A stretch of 33,943 bases of DNA, taken from assembly GCA_013298325.1 (NCBI GenBank), contig JAAFHJ010000003.1, positions 1 through 33,943 on the forward strand, written 5' to 3'. A model generated the notes under the pieces. The model worked only from the letters and a program-made list of their open reading frames with translations. It did not search any database and was not told the origin of the DNA. Made by a program: the position numbers and the translations under genes. Below, piece after piece: positions 24,683 to 32,901 of the stretch (the stretch's first letter is position 1; every line of letters starts with the position of its first letter). The DNA comes from Myxococcales bacterium (GTDB lineage Bacteria > Myxococcota_A > Polyangia > Polyangiales > Polyangiaceae).

Positions 24683-25588
24683 CTAGGCGGTGACGAACAC
24701 GCGCTCGACCCAGTGGCGCTGACCATCGCCAAAGGCGACGAGGATGTGGGTCGGCGAAAGCTGAAGAACCGTGGCAGGATAGCGCTGACCGTTCGACCAC
24801 GTCACGAGGACAGGGCGGCCGAGCGCGAACGGGTCGATCGGGGCGACGGGCGCCGCACGGACGCTTGGGGCGACCGGCGCCGCCGGGGCATAGCCACCTG
24901 GCGCGAACGGTTGGGCCTGCGGAGACGACGAAAACGGACGAGATTCGGCCATTTGGGGCGCAGACGCCGGTGCGACTCGCCGCGAAGAATCGAGGCTCGC
25001 GAGCTGGGGCGCGGAAAGCGGCGCCGCAACCGGCAACGGCGTCGTGGGTGAGAACGTTCCGCGAATGCCGGACGAGACCGGGGCAGCGACCGGAGCGACC
25101 TGGGAACGGGCCTCCATGACGGCGGTTCCGGAACGACCCGAAACCGCCGGGCGCCCCGAAGGTTCCGCGGCGTCCCCGGAGGCTGCACCTCTCGCCGCCT
25201 CGCCCGCGGGGGAGTCCAGCATCGCACGCAAATTCAGGTGACTCCCTGCGAGCGGCGAGATGACACGGGGCGCAGGGACGGGGCGCGCCTCGGACGACAG
25301 CCCCTCGTCGGCGACGGTCTCCCCCCAGGGCGTGGCGTTTGGGACCGAAACGAGCACGGGATCGGGGGCCGTTGTCGCTTCGCCCAAGATTTCGGCCGCA
25401 CGCCGCTTCCCCTCGGCGAAGGCGGCGGCGAGCGCACTGTCATCTGGATTGACGGTCGCCCCGAGGGGATCAACGTCCGGTGCGGGCGCCACGCTGGGAC
25501 GCGCTGGAACGTCTGCGGTCGATCGCCCACATTGAGGGCAAAATCGCGCATCCGTCCGGAGCTGATGGCCGCAGGCGAGGCAGTTCAT
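24683..25588 (-). CDS. Zinc-ribbon protein with disordered middle and C-terminal SH3/Tudor-like module
   Basis: 301 residues. The N-terminal ribbon has Cys3/Cys6 and Cys17/Cys20 (CLAC...CPQC). Residues about 25-250 are Pro/Ala/Ser-rich, low in hydrophobics and probably disordered. The last 45 residues (GRPVLVTWSNGQRYPATVL...ILVAFGDGQRHWVERVF) look like a small beta-barrel of the Tudor, agenet or SH3-like kind, in which W-S-N-G and F-G-D-G mark the turns. Such modules often bind nucleic acid or proteins, but no function is known here. No signal peptide or TM segment is present, so it should be cytosolic. It begins 15 bp after the THUMP methyltransferase stop, so the two are probably co-expressed. 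Confidence 0.75.
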   Translation of the reverse strand: MNCLACGHQLRTDARFCPQCGRSTADVPARPSVAPAPDVDPLGATVNPDDSALAAAFAEGKRRAAEILGEATTAPDPVLVSVPNATPWGETVADEGLSSEARPVPAPRVISPLAGSHLNLRAMLDSPAGEAARGAASGDAAEPSGRPAVSGRSGTAVMEARSQVAPVAAPVSSGIRGTFSPTTPLPVAAPLSAPQLASLDSSRRVAPASAPQMAESRPFSSSPQAQPFAPGGYAPAAPVAPSVRAAPVAPIDPFALGRPVLVTWSNGQRYPATVLQLSPTHILVAFGDGQRHWVERVFVTA

Positions 25589-25603
25589 GACCGAACGCGA
25601 AGC

Positions 25604-27235
25604 CTACACCACCGCGTCAAAAATCTGCAGCTCCACCGCGATGCCGCCGAGATCGACGGCACGCGCCGTCCGCAAACGGAGCCCGGCAGCTGCAGCCGCC
25701 TCGCGGGTCGCGCGCGGGGCCGGCGAGAGCCACACGAGGCGACCTCCCGGGGCAAGGACGGTCGCCGCATGCGCCAAGAAGCGGACCAAAAGCCTCGTAA
25801 TTCCTTCGGCATCTTGGACGCGGCGCCCCAGCGGCGGATTGGTCACGATGGCGGTCACGTGTTGCGGCCGTGCGGTGCATGCGTCTTCGACGACGAGCGA
25901 GATGCGGTGAACGCCGACCGTGTTCGCAAGGGCGGCATCGATGGCGCGACGCTCGCGGTCGGTGCCATGCAAGGAAACGTAGGGGCCCGCTTCGGCGCGC
26001 TCGCGAAGTTCGAGGGCGGAGCCGCAGAAGGGGTCCCAGACGACGTCTTCGGGCTGCGGCAGCGACGCGCGGACGAGGGCCGCGGCGACGGTCGGGTGCG
26101 AGGCGGCGGGGACGTCGGCGACCCGGTAGGAGAACCGGTTTTCACCGAGGGCGTGGAGGGTGATCGCGACGGCGACCCCTTCGGCGGCAGAACGCTCAAA
26201 TACCAAAGAAACCGGGGCATTGCGACCATCCGAAACGATCCCATGCTTGCCGAGCGCCTCGGCGAGCGCGAAGATTTCGGCGCGCCCGCGACCGTCGCGA
26301 CGGGCAAAGGCGATCCGCATGCGCGGCAGGGCCGTCGAAGCCTCGCCGACCGTAAACAGCGGGCGCAGCCACGGGGCGACCGTCTCCGCGACGGCGGCGG
26401 CGAGCTTTGCCGGGGCCGACTCGCGCGGGGCGACGGCGAGCGGCAACACCGCCTCGATTTCGGACGCCGTTCGTACTGCGCCGAGGGCTGCAAGCGGAAA
26501 GGCGCCAGCGAACGTGACAACACCACGCTCGACGCGGACCTGGCTAAGTGCTCCGAGACGCTCCTCAATTTCCGCTCGGAGAATTTCCTCAAAGCCGGCC
26601 CGGCAACGAAGCCGCCAGGTGCATGCCGGGGCGACGGCGAGTTCGGCGAGCGGCGCCTCTTCGTGGGCGCGCGCCTCTTCCCGGCGAGCGACAACGGCCC
26701 CCTTCCCCGCGATGCCGTTTTCGTTCGCAAATGCGCGCCCTTCCGCGCCACCGACCGTCGCCAAGGCCCACAGCACCTCGCGACGGAGCGCTTCACGGTC
26801 GGCGGTGCGCAAGCCGGCGGCAGGCCCGTCGGCCGCGAGCCAACGCTCCGCCGCAGCGAGCAACTTCGGGGCGAGCGTCTCCGTCGGCGCCCCTTTCCCC
26901 AGTTGAACAAGCACCTCGCGGAACGTGCGCGGCTCCTCTTCCGTGAGCGCCCCCTCGAGGACGTCGAGCGCCGGCTTCGAGCCGCCCCGCGCCAACCGGC
27001 CAACGAGGCGCACAAGCGCCGGACGGACGGCGGCGGGCGTCTCCGTCGAGGAAAACGCCCGAACAACCGCCGGCAGCGCCCCGTCTCCTGCCCGCTCAAG
27101 CGCTCGAAATGCTTTCTTTTCGAGCGTTTCATCGGCGAGGGCGCCGATGACCGCGGCGAAGGTCTTTTTCCCCGCGGTAAAGCCCGGGTCTTCGAGGAGG
27201 GCGACGAGTTCGGGCGTTGTGAGCATGGCGGTCAT
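25604..27235 (-). CDS. HEAT repeat-THUMP-methyltransferase fusion (putative RNA methyltransferase)
   Basis: 543 residues from ATG 27235; ATG 27226 is equally possible. Residues about 1-195 are alpha-helical with HEAT/ARM-like pairs (TFAAVIGALADETLEKKAFRALE and similar). Residues about 200-300 look like a THUMP domain (RCRAGFEEILRAEIEERLG...RVERGVVTFAG). Residues about 375-543 form a class I methyltransferase with DPFCGSALEL (401-410) as the SAM-binding loop, GTDRERRAIDAA, and NPPLGRRV (466-473), the NPP(Y)-type catalytic motif of N6-adenine and N2-guanine methyltransferases. The THUMP plus NPP layout fits the Trm14/RlmL group acting on tRNA or rRNA. The N-terminal helical extension is unusual for that group. 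Confidence 0.87.
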   Translation of the reverse strand: MTAMLTTPELVALLEDPGFTAGKKTFAAVIGALADETLEKKAFRALERAGDGALPAVVRAFSSTETPAAVRPALVRLVGRLARGGSKPALDVLEGALTEEEPRTFREVLVQLGKGAPTETLAPKLLAAAERWLAADGPAAGLRTADREALRREVLWALATVGGAEGRAFANENGIAGKGAVVARREEARAHEEAPLAELAVAPACTWRLRCRAGFEEILRAEIEERLGALSQVRVERGVVTFAGAFPLAALGAVRTASEIEAVLPLAVAPRESAPAKLAAAVAETVAPWLRPLFTVGEASTALPRMRIAFARRDGRGRAEIFALAEALGKHGIVSDGRNAPVSLVFERSAAEGVAVAITLHALGENRFSYRVADVPAASHPTVAAALVRASLPQPEDVVWDPFCGSALELRERAEAGPYVSLHGTDRERRAIDAALANTVGVHRISLVVEDACTARPQHVTAIVTNPPLGRRVQDAEGITRLLVRFLAHAATVLAPGGRLVWLSPAPRATREAAAAAGLRLRTARAVDLGGIAVELQIFDAVV

Positions 27236-27349
27236 GGCGGGTCGGTGCTGCTACACGGAAAAGGATCGCACGGCGCGACGAAACTTCCGGACGGGCCATC
27301 GCGTAGGGAATCCCGCAACGGTTCTGGTTCCGAGGAGGCGGCAGTTCTT

Positions 27350-28060
27350 ATGACAAAACCCGACGCGAGCGACCTGGTCACCGTCCCCCGACGCACCCTT
27401 CTCCGGACGGCACTTGCCGGCGGCGTGGTCGCCATCGGCGGCGGCGCGTATGTGATCGCCAATGCACAAGAGACCGAAAAGGCGCGCGCAACCGTTCGAA
27501 ATGACGGAAAATCTCGCCTCCCGCCCAGCCAGTACCTGCTGACAAAGCTGCGTGACATGGGCGGAACCGAAGGGGATCCGTCGGCGGCGAACTTTAAGCT
27601 GAAGGTCTACGGGGAGGTCGATGCCCCCTTTGAACTCACCTTCAAGGAGCTGCTCGCGCTCCCCCAGACCGACCAAAGTTGTGATGTTCACTGCGTCACA
27701 AAGTGGACGATGCTCGACGCGACGTTCACCGGCGTACGGGTGAAAGAGCTCGCCGACAAGGCGAAGGTCCGGAAGGCGGCACGGCACGTTATTTTTGAGG
27801 CGGCCCACGGCTACACCTCCAATGTGCCGATCGCCGAAGCGCTCGCACCAAACGTCCTCGTCGCTCATCGCCACGACGGAAAGGCGCTCGGCCGCGCGAA
27901 CGGTGCGCCAGTTCGCGCGCTCGTTCCCGATTTGTATTTCTGGAAGAGCGCCAAGTGGCTTACGGGGATTCGCTTCGTCGCGAAGGACGAACCCGGCTAC
28001 TGGGAAACGCGCGGCTACCACAACCACGCCGACCCGTGGCGGGAAGAGCGTTATGGCTGA
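27350..28060 (+). CDS. Tat-exported sulfite oxidase-like molybdopterin oxidoreductase
   Basis: 236 residues from ATG 27350, preceded by CGAGGAGG at 27331-27338. The frame stays open for over 2 kb upstream, but that part is antisense to the methyltransferase. A twin-arginine signal (PRRTLLRTALAGGVVAIGGGAYV, Arg14-Arg15) directs folded export. The oxidoreductase molybdopterin-binding fold follows, with SCDVHCVTKW, where Cys115 is the expected molybdenum ligand as in the CVxGW motif of YedY/MsrP-type enzymes. Later come GYTSNVPIAEAL, LVPDLYFWKSAKWLTGIRF and a C-terminal GYWETRGYHNHADPW, all typical. The partner is the overlapping PepSY-type membrane protein; the physiological substrate is unknown. 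Confidence 0.92.
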   Translation: MTKPDASDLVTVPRRTLLRTALAGGVVAIGGGAYVIANAQETEKARATVRNDGKSRLPPSQYLLTKLRDMGGTEGDPSAANFKLKVYGEVDAPFELTFKELLALPQTDQSCDVHCVTKWTMLDATFTGVRVKELADKAKVRKAARHVIFEAAHGYTSNVPIAEALAPNVLVAHRHDGKALGRANGAPVRALVPDLYFWKSAKWLTGIRFVAKDEPGYWETRGYHNHADPWREERYG

Positions 28061-28694
28061 ACCTACCGAAGTAAAAGAACTTTCGCCTGCCGGCGCCGGG
28101 AGCCGGGTCACGAAAGAGGCGAAACCGAGCAAACCGGTTTTGCGCCCGTGGGTCCGCGCGCTCCATCGGGATTTTGGCTACTTCGTCGTCGGACTCACCG
28201 TCATTTATGCGGTCTCCGGGCTGGCGGTAAACCATATTGCCGATTTCGACCAAGGGGACGCAAGCTTCGTTCGCTACTCGACGAGCCACGAACTTGGGCC
28301 GCTCACCGGAGACGACGATACCCTTGCGAAGACCGTGCAAACAAAGCTCGGAATCACCGAGAAGCCGAAGGAGGTCTTTCGGCGCGGGGAAAACGAACTG
28401 GAGATCACCTTCGAGAATCGGACCCTCGAAATAGATACGCGAAGCGGTCACGTCGACGATGACGGAAAGAAGCCACGCTTCTTTCTGCGCTTCGCCAACT
28501 GGCTCCATCTCAATCGCGGAAAGAAAGCCTGGACGATCATCGCCGACGGCTACGCGGCGCTGCTCTTGTTCCTCGCGTTCTCCGGGCTCGTCATGATCCC
28601 AGGCAAGAAAGGCTTTTTCTTTCGAGGCCTTGTGCTCGCCGGCGCCGGGATTGCCATCCCGGTCGTCTATGTGGTGTTCGCCGGCGGCAAGTAG
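28053..28694 (+). CDS. PepSY-type transmembrane protein, partner of the molybdoenzyme
   Basis: 213 residues from ATG 28053, overlapping the molybdoenzyme stop by 8 nt, so probably co-translated. After a basic cytosolic N-terminus, a TM helix occurs at about 40-60 with HRDFGYFVVGLTVIYAVSGLAVNH, whose His residues could bind heme. A periplasmic PepSY-like alpha/beta domain (about 65-140, EVFRRGENELEITFENRTLEIDTRSGHV) follows. Two more helices come after it (about 160-182 and 190-210), with an HLNRGKKAWTIIADG loop between. The arrangement suggests a membrane electron carrier or anchor analogous to MsrQ/YedZ, though it belongs to a different family. The 3' end overlaps the convergent chorismate-mutase-like gene by 28 bp. 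Confidence 0.85.
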   Translation: MAEPTEVKELSPAGAGSRVTKEAKPSKPVLRPWVRALHRDFGYFVVGLTVIYAVSGLAVNHIADFDQGDASFVRYSTSHELGPLTGDDDTLAKTVQTKLGITEKPKEVFRRGENELEITFENRTLEIDTRSGHVDDDGKKPRFFLRFANWLHLNRGKKAWTIIADGYAALLLFLAFSGLVMIPGKKGFFFRGLVLAGAGIAIPVVYVVFAGGK

Positions 28695-29278
28695 GCGACG
28701 TCGACCTCAGCACCGAGCGCGTCGAAAAGCGGGCGGAGTTCGGCGCCGTCGCCTCGGAGAATTTGGAGCAGAACTCGCCCGCGGAACGGGTCGGGTGACG
28801 TGAGCGTGACCCACGCCTCGCCGGACGGCTCCGCTTCGCTCGCCAGCGGCGACACCTCATCGGGGAGTCGGAGAAGCCAGGCGCCCGCCCCGTCGGAGAC
28901 GCGCGTCGCGCCAACCGCCTCGAGGGCATCGAGAAAGCGCCCGCCCCCGAGGGCGGCCAGTTTCGGTGCAATATGCACGCGGATTTCGCGCTCCGCGAGG
29001 CCGATCGCGACGATGGCGCACTGTGCGCGAAGCGCGTCGTCAAACAGCGGCTGGAGGGTCGCCTCAACGAGCGGGAAAGCGAGATGATGAGCCGCTGCAC
29101 GGCTCCGAAGGCGCGCATCCCGAGCCGCCTCCGCCGGCGCCGAAAACGGCGGGAGTCGCCTGCGATGCTTGCAGGATGCAATCCTTGCAACGATCGCACG
29201 ACGCTCGGCAATTTTCGCGACAAGCGCGTCGTCGATGCGCGCAAGTTCCGCCCGCAAGTCTTCGAGCTCGTCGGCCAT
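28667..29278 (-). CDS. Chorismate mutase (AroQ-like) domain protein with unassigned C-terminal region
   Basis: 203 residues. Residues about 1-88 follow the AroQ helical pattern LR.EL..IDDALVAKIAERRAIVARIASCK. Arg9, Arg27 and Lys37 sit where chorismate contacts are expected, and a closing helix follows (LAFPLVEATLQPLFDDALRA). The next conserved motif, usually D-P-x-R-E, reads S-A-P-A-E, so the expected Arg is missing and activity is uncertain. Residues about 90-203 are an alpha/beta-looking region (IVAIGLAEREIRVHIAPKL and onwards) that I do not recognise; ACT-like regulation is possible but unproven. It is divergent from the PAP2 phosphatase gene by 49 bp and its stop lies within the end of the PepSY gene. 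Confidence 0.72.
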   Translation of the reverse strand: MADELEDLRAELARIDDALVAKIAERRAIVARIASCKHRRRLPPFSAPAEAARDARLRSRAAAHHLAFPLVEATLQPLFDDALRAQCAIVAIGLAEREIRVHIAPKLAALGGGRFLDALEAVGATRVSDGAGAWLLRLPDEVSPLASEAEPSGEAWVTLTSPDPFRGRVLLQILRGDGAELRPLFDALGAEVDVAYLPPANTT

Positions 29279-29327
29279 GGCGGGACCGTTACCCCAGCGA
29301 CTGGGCTCGGGGAAACGGCGAGCACGG

Positions 29328-29951
29328 ATGGCGCCGCAAAAAATGCTAGCGGACCTTGTGGTTGCGATTCCCGCGTGGGCTCTTGAGGCGGTCGATACGC
29401 TCCGCCACCTCGACCGCGATCTCTATTTTTCCGTGCATGGTGCAACTCCGCCAGCGGTGCCGGTGCTGTACGCGGCGCGGCTCCTCTCGGCGATCGGCGG
29501 TGGGTTCGCGCTCTTCTTGCTCCCGCCGGCGTGGCTCGCCGCGAGGAAAAAATCAGAGAAGACGCTCGAATCATTGCTGTACCAACTATTACTTGCGGTC
29601 CTTGTTACGGCGGCGGTGGTTTTCCTCATGAAGCTCGCGGTCGGGCGAACGCGCCCCTGTTACGCGCTTCACGCGGGCGCCTGGTGCACGCCTCCGACCG
29701 ACCCCTCCTTCCCAAGCGGCCACGCCGCGGGGAGCATGGCGGTTGCGGTGACGTTAGGTCGCCGTTCGCGGGCCGCGCTCCCTCTCCTCTTCGCCGCGAT
29801 CGGCGTCGCCTGGTCGCGCGTCGTGCTTGGTGTCCACTTCCCGAGCGATGTTCTGGCCGGTGCCGCGCTTGGCGCCGCCCTCGCGTGGGTCATCGACGCG
29901 AGGTGGAACCGACCGCGAGCAACCTTTGGAAATCGCCCATTTTCCGGGTGA
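29328..29951 (+). CDS. PAP2-family membrane phosphatase
   Basis: 207 residues from ATG 29328 (ATG 29343 is also possible). The three-part PAP2 signature is intact: KLAVGRTRP, PSFPSGHAAGS and SRVVLGVHFPSD, which supply the phosphate-binding Lys/Arg, the general-acid His and the nucleophilic His. Five or six membrane helices surround them. Family members dephosphorylate lipid phosphates such as undecaprenyl pyrophosphate or phosphatidate at the outer face of the inner membrane. A further cell-envelope role would fit the neighbouring glycosyltransferases, but the substrate cannot be read from sequence. The CotH lipoprotein gene begins 30 bp downstream. Confidence 0.95.
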   Translation: MAPQKMLADLVVAIPAWALEAVDTLRHLDRDLYFSVHGATPPAVPVLYAARLLSAIGGGFALFLLPPAWLAARKKSEKTLESLLYQLLLAVLVTAAVVFLMKLAVGRTRPCYALHAGAWCTPPTDPSFPSGHAAGSMAVAVTLGRRSRAALPLLFAAIGVAWSRVVLGVHFPSDVLAGAALGAALAWVIDARWNRPRATFGNRPFSG

Positions 29952-29981
29952 CAAGCCGACGAACGTGACGAAGATGGCCGC

Positions 29982-31376
29982 ATGATCCGTTCCGTCCCGC
30001 GCTTTCTTCCTTCAGCAACGCTTGCGGCCCTCCCCTTCGCACTGCTCGCCGCGTGCAGCACGGCCACACCGGCAGAGTCTCCCGAGGCGGATGGTGGCGC
30101 TATCGCCACAGATGCGGGCTCAGATGCCTCGGTAGATGCCGCCGTCGATGCCTCGGTAGATGCCGCCGTCGATGCTGCGCTTCCAGCAGATGCGGGCCGC
30201 GGCGATAGCGGGCTCAGCGATGCGAGCTTGCCCGTCGATGCCGGCATTGATGCTGCCGATGGGTCGAGTGATGCGGGGGTCGTGATCGATTTGTACGACC
30301 CGGCAATCGTCCCCAAATTCGAATTGACCCTCGCTCCAGACGCCATCGCGATCCTGTCGAGCACGGCAACCGCCGACCAAAAGACCTGGGTCCACGGGAC
30401 GTTCCGCTACGGCGGAAACGAAGTGTTGGACGTCGGTATCCGCCGAAAAGGATCGTCCACCTTCCGGGCGCTCCCCGGGAAAGCTTCGCTCAAGGTCCGC
30501 TTCGACAAATACGTAAATGGACAAACATTTGCGGGACTTCATGAGCTCACCCTCAACAACATGGTGAGCGACGAGACGGGCCTCGCCGAGCGCCTCTCCT
30601 ACCACTTGTTTCGTGCCGCTGGCCTTCCCGCACAACGCGCCAACTCGGCGACGGTCGCCATCAATGGCGACAATTATGGGCTCTACGCCAACATCGAGAC
30701 GCCAAACAAAGATTTTATCAAGAGGGCTTTCGGTGCAAATGCGAAGACGCTCTATGAAGCCGACTACGGCCAGTGGATTCCGAACGATGGTTCTTACAGC
30801 GAAGAAGTAGGTGACGGTACGAAAGCGGATCTTACCGCCCTCTTCGCCGCCGTCGCAGCCACAACCGATGCAAACCTCCCCAACAGTGTCGCCGCCAATC
30901 TCGACGTCACCGAGTGGCTGCGTTTCTCGGCGGCCGAAGGGGTGATTGGGGACCGAGACGGCTACGCGTTCAGCATTTATTCGTCGCACAACTACTTTCT
31001 TGCCGGAAATACAAACGGTGTACTTTCGTTGGTTCCGTGGTCTCTCGACCTCACCTTCGAGGACAACCCGCGCGTGATCGTCACAGCGCCGAAGCCGGCC
31101 TATCCGACCGGCGAACCGACGCTCCTCAAGCGCTGCAAACAGTCGGCTGCCTGCTGGGCGACCTACAAAGCGCAAGTATCTTCAGTACTTCAGGTCTTTC
31201 AGACGCAGAATCTCGGTGCGCTCGCGCAGACCTGGCACGCCCAGATTGACGGCTACCAGAGGAACGATCCGAAGCGGGAATCGACGATCAGCACCTACGA
31301 CGCCGAGACGAACAACCTCTACGCCTGGATCGCCGCGCGTCCGGCGGTCGTCACAGCCCAGTTGGCGGCGCCGTAG
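29982..31376 (+). CDS. CotH-kinase family lipoprotein
   Basis: 464 residues. The signal peptide ends in ALLAAC, with lipid attachment at Cys25. An Asp/Ala-rich linker (about 27-100) resembles those of many myxobacterial surface lipoproteins. The CotH domain follows: VGIRRKGSSTF (151-161), KASLKVRFDKYVNGQTFAGLHELTLNN in its usual place, ERLSYHLFRAAG, INGDNYGLYANIE (227-239), a GDRDGYAFSIYSSHNYFL segment and LVPWSLDLTF, which corresponds to the PWDLD metal-binding motif. CotH proteins are atypical secreted kinases or structural coat proteins; which applies here is unknown. The 3' end overlaps the convergent glycosyltransferase gene by 26 bp. Confidence 0.92.
   Translation: MIRSVPRFLPSATLAALPFALLAACSTATPAESPEADGGAIATDAGSDASVDAAVDASVDAAVDAALPADAGRGDSGLSDASLPVDAGIDAADGSSDAGVVIDLYDPAIVPKFELTLAPDAIAILSSTATADQKTWVHGTFRYGGNEVLDVGIRRKGSSTFRALPGKASLKVRFDKYVNGQTFAGLHELTLNNMVSDETGLAERLSYHLFRAAGLPAQRANSATVAINGDNYGLYANIETPNKDFIKRAFGANAKTLYEADYGQWIPNDGSYSEEVGDGTKADLTALFAAVAATTDANLPNSVAANLDVTEWLRFSAAEGVIGDRDGYAFSIYSSHNYFLAGNTNGVLSLVPWSLDLTFEDNPRVIVTAPKPAYPTGEPTLLKRCKQSAACWATYKAQVSSVLQVFQTQNLGALAQTWHAQIDGYQRNDPKRESTISTYDAETNNLYAWIAARPAVVTAQLAAP
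30123..30170 (+). repeat. Perfect 24-bp tandem duplication in the lipoprotein linker
   Basis: Two identical 24-bp units (30123-30146 and 30147-30170) encode repeats of D-A-S-V-D-A-A-V. Degenerate GATGC-phased units continue on both sides. Because each unit is a multiple of 3, copy number change would alter linker length without shifting the frame. Confidence 0.85.
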
Positions 31377-32901
31377 CCGCGAAGCGCACGACCCGGAGGC
31401 GCTCCCCTTCGTAGAGCACTTCTCCGACGCCGGTGAGCTTGCCGAAATGATCCTTCGGCGCCACGACGAGGACCTTCCCCTTGGCGGCCTCCTCGTGAAC
31501 CCACGCCGTATCGACGTCAAAGACCCAGGCGCGTGAGAACTCCTCTCCGTGGAGTCCGGAAAGGACCTCCGTCTGGGCGACGTCGCAAAAGATACGCACC
31601 GGTTTTTCACGCCGAAGTAGATCTGCGGCGATTCGTTCTTCCCTCCACGCATTTCGGTGAATCAATCGTAGATTCACCTGGTGGGGAACGACCTTTTCAA
31701 TCACCGTATAGGTCGCGAGCGCCCCGACGATGGCGGTCCCCACCAGCGCGCCGGTGAGCGCCCGGAGGGGGCGACCACCAATGACGACGGCGAGGGGCAG
31801 TCGGCGTGCCGCGAAGGCAACGAATGCGACCACGCCGTGGGCGAGGAGCGCCGCGTAGAAGGGGAGGACGGCAAAGAAATGTCGAAGAAGTCCAAGATGT
31901 TGACCGCGGACCCAGCCCCACGTAATGAAGGCCAAGAGCGCAGTGCCCACCAGCGCGAACGCGAGCCCTTCTCGGCGCTCTGCACGCAGGCGTAGCGGCG
32001 CCGCGTACCCGACAACGCCGAGGAACGCGAAGCCTACGAAGGGGCCGAGCTGGTGCCACGGCAAGCGGATCGCGTACCAGGTAATCCCTTTGTAGAAAGG
32101 GTCGAGAGTTCCGACGCCCGACTTGCGAGCGCTCTCGACAAACTTCGCGTTCTCTTTCGCAAATGCGAAGAACTCGCCATATTGAGCGCGGTGGGCAAAA
32201 ATCCACGCAACGATCGTGAGCCCGGGAAGCAGAATCGCGAGAAATCGTGTGTACATTCCGCGAGCGCTGCTGCCAGGCGGTATCGTGCGGCGGGCGACAA
32301 CCCGATAGGCGAGAGCCGCGAGCGCGAAGGCGGGGAGCGTCGACCACGCTTCGTAGCGGAGCACGCAGGCGAGCGAGAGGAGCAGTCCGGCTACCAGGTG
32401 ACCGACGCGGCTCCGTCGATCGACAAGAACGACCGCCCCGAGGAGGAGCGCCGCAAAGAGCGGCTCGGGCTCGCCCGTCTGCCCGTGCTCAATCGCGAAA
32501 GGAAAAAGAATCAATAGCAACGGTGCAAGACAGCGGACCGCGAGCGCACGCAACTCTTTGGCAGAAATTGGCGCAGATAAATCACCCTTCTTCTGCGGCG
32601 AGAGCGCCGCGACGAGGAGGAGCGGCTGCAAGGACGAAAGCCCCACATCGATCTTCCGCATCGCCTCCAGTCCCCCACCCAAAAGGTGAAGACCGGCGTA
32701 GCAAAAATGCCAAAGAGGGAGCCAGACCCAGTGCTGGCGGAGGTCGGTCGGGTTCGCGAGGAGCGTACGCCCGATGATGGCGTGGCCGTAGGCATCACCG
32801 TCCAGGTCGGGCCCGGCGCGAAGGAGATCGAGGCGGAGCGCCGCGAGGACGACCGCCGCGACGACCCCCGAAATCCACGGTGCCCACTGCCTGAATTTCA
32901 T
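31351..32901 (-). CDS. Polytopic membrane glycosyltransferase-like protein (GT-C/GT39-type)
   Basis: 516 residues with about ten hydrophobic helices. Just after TM1 is an acidic loop, GPDLDGDAYGHA (Asp32, Asp34, Asp36), in the position of the catalytic acidic motif of GT-C enzymes such as ArnT and PMT. It is followed by WVWLPLWHF. The N-terminal two thirds are membrane-embedded. A C-terminal soluble domain (about 415-516, EKPVRIFCDVAQTEVLSGLHG, GKVLVVAPKDHFGKL) resembles the periplasmic tail often seen in these proteins. They transfer sugars from polyprenyl-phosphate donors to lipids or proteins outside the membrane; the acceptor is unknown. Its ATG overlaps the upstream glycosyltransferase stop by 4 bp. 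Confidence 0.88.
   Translation of the reverse strand: MKFRQWAPWISGVVAAVVLAALRLDLLRAGPDLDGDAYGHAIIGRTLLANPTDLRQHWVWLPLWHFCYAGLHLLGGGLEAMRKIDVGLSSLQPLLLVAALSPQKKGDLSAPISAKELRALAVRCLAPLLLILFPFAIEHGQTGEPEPLFAALLLGAVVLVDRRSRVGHLVAGLLLSLACVLRYEAWSTLPAFALAALAYRVVARRTIPPGSSARGMYTRFLAILLPGLTIVAWIFAHRAQYGEFFAFAKENAKFVESARKSGVGTLDPFYKGITWYAIRLPWHQLGPFVGFAFLGVVGYAAPLRLRAERREGLAFALVGTALLAFITWGWVRGQHLGLLRHFFAVLPFYAALLAHGVVAFVAFAARRLPLAVVIGGRPLRALTGALVGTAIVGALATYTVIEKVVPHQVNLRLIHRNAWREERIAADLLRREKPVRIFCDVAQTEVLSGLHGEEFSRAWVFDVDTAWVHEEAAKGKVLVVAPKDHFGKLTGVGEVLYEGERLRVVRFAATAPPTGL

Noticed and set aside
24615..24800. N-terminal extension of the thioesterase to 24800
   Set aside because: Arg-rich, overlaps the upstream zinc-ribbon gene by over 100 bp, and homologous proteins start near MGIDPELLRE.
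25238..27349. Plus-strand open frame continuous with the molybdoenzyme, giving a 940-residue protein
   Set aside because: It is antisense to the methyltransferase and zinc-ribbon genes and is Arg/Gly-rich low-information sequence. The Tat signal and ribosome-binding site place the real start at 27350.
30123..30170. Tandem repeats considered as a possible CRISPR or regulatory array
   Set aside because: The units are directly adjacent without spacers, in frame, and encode a lipoprotein linker.
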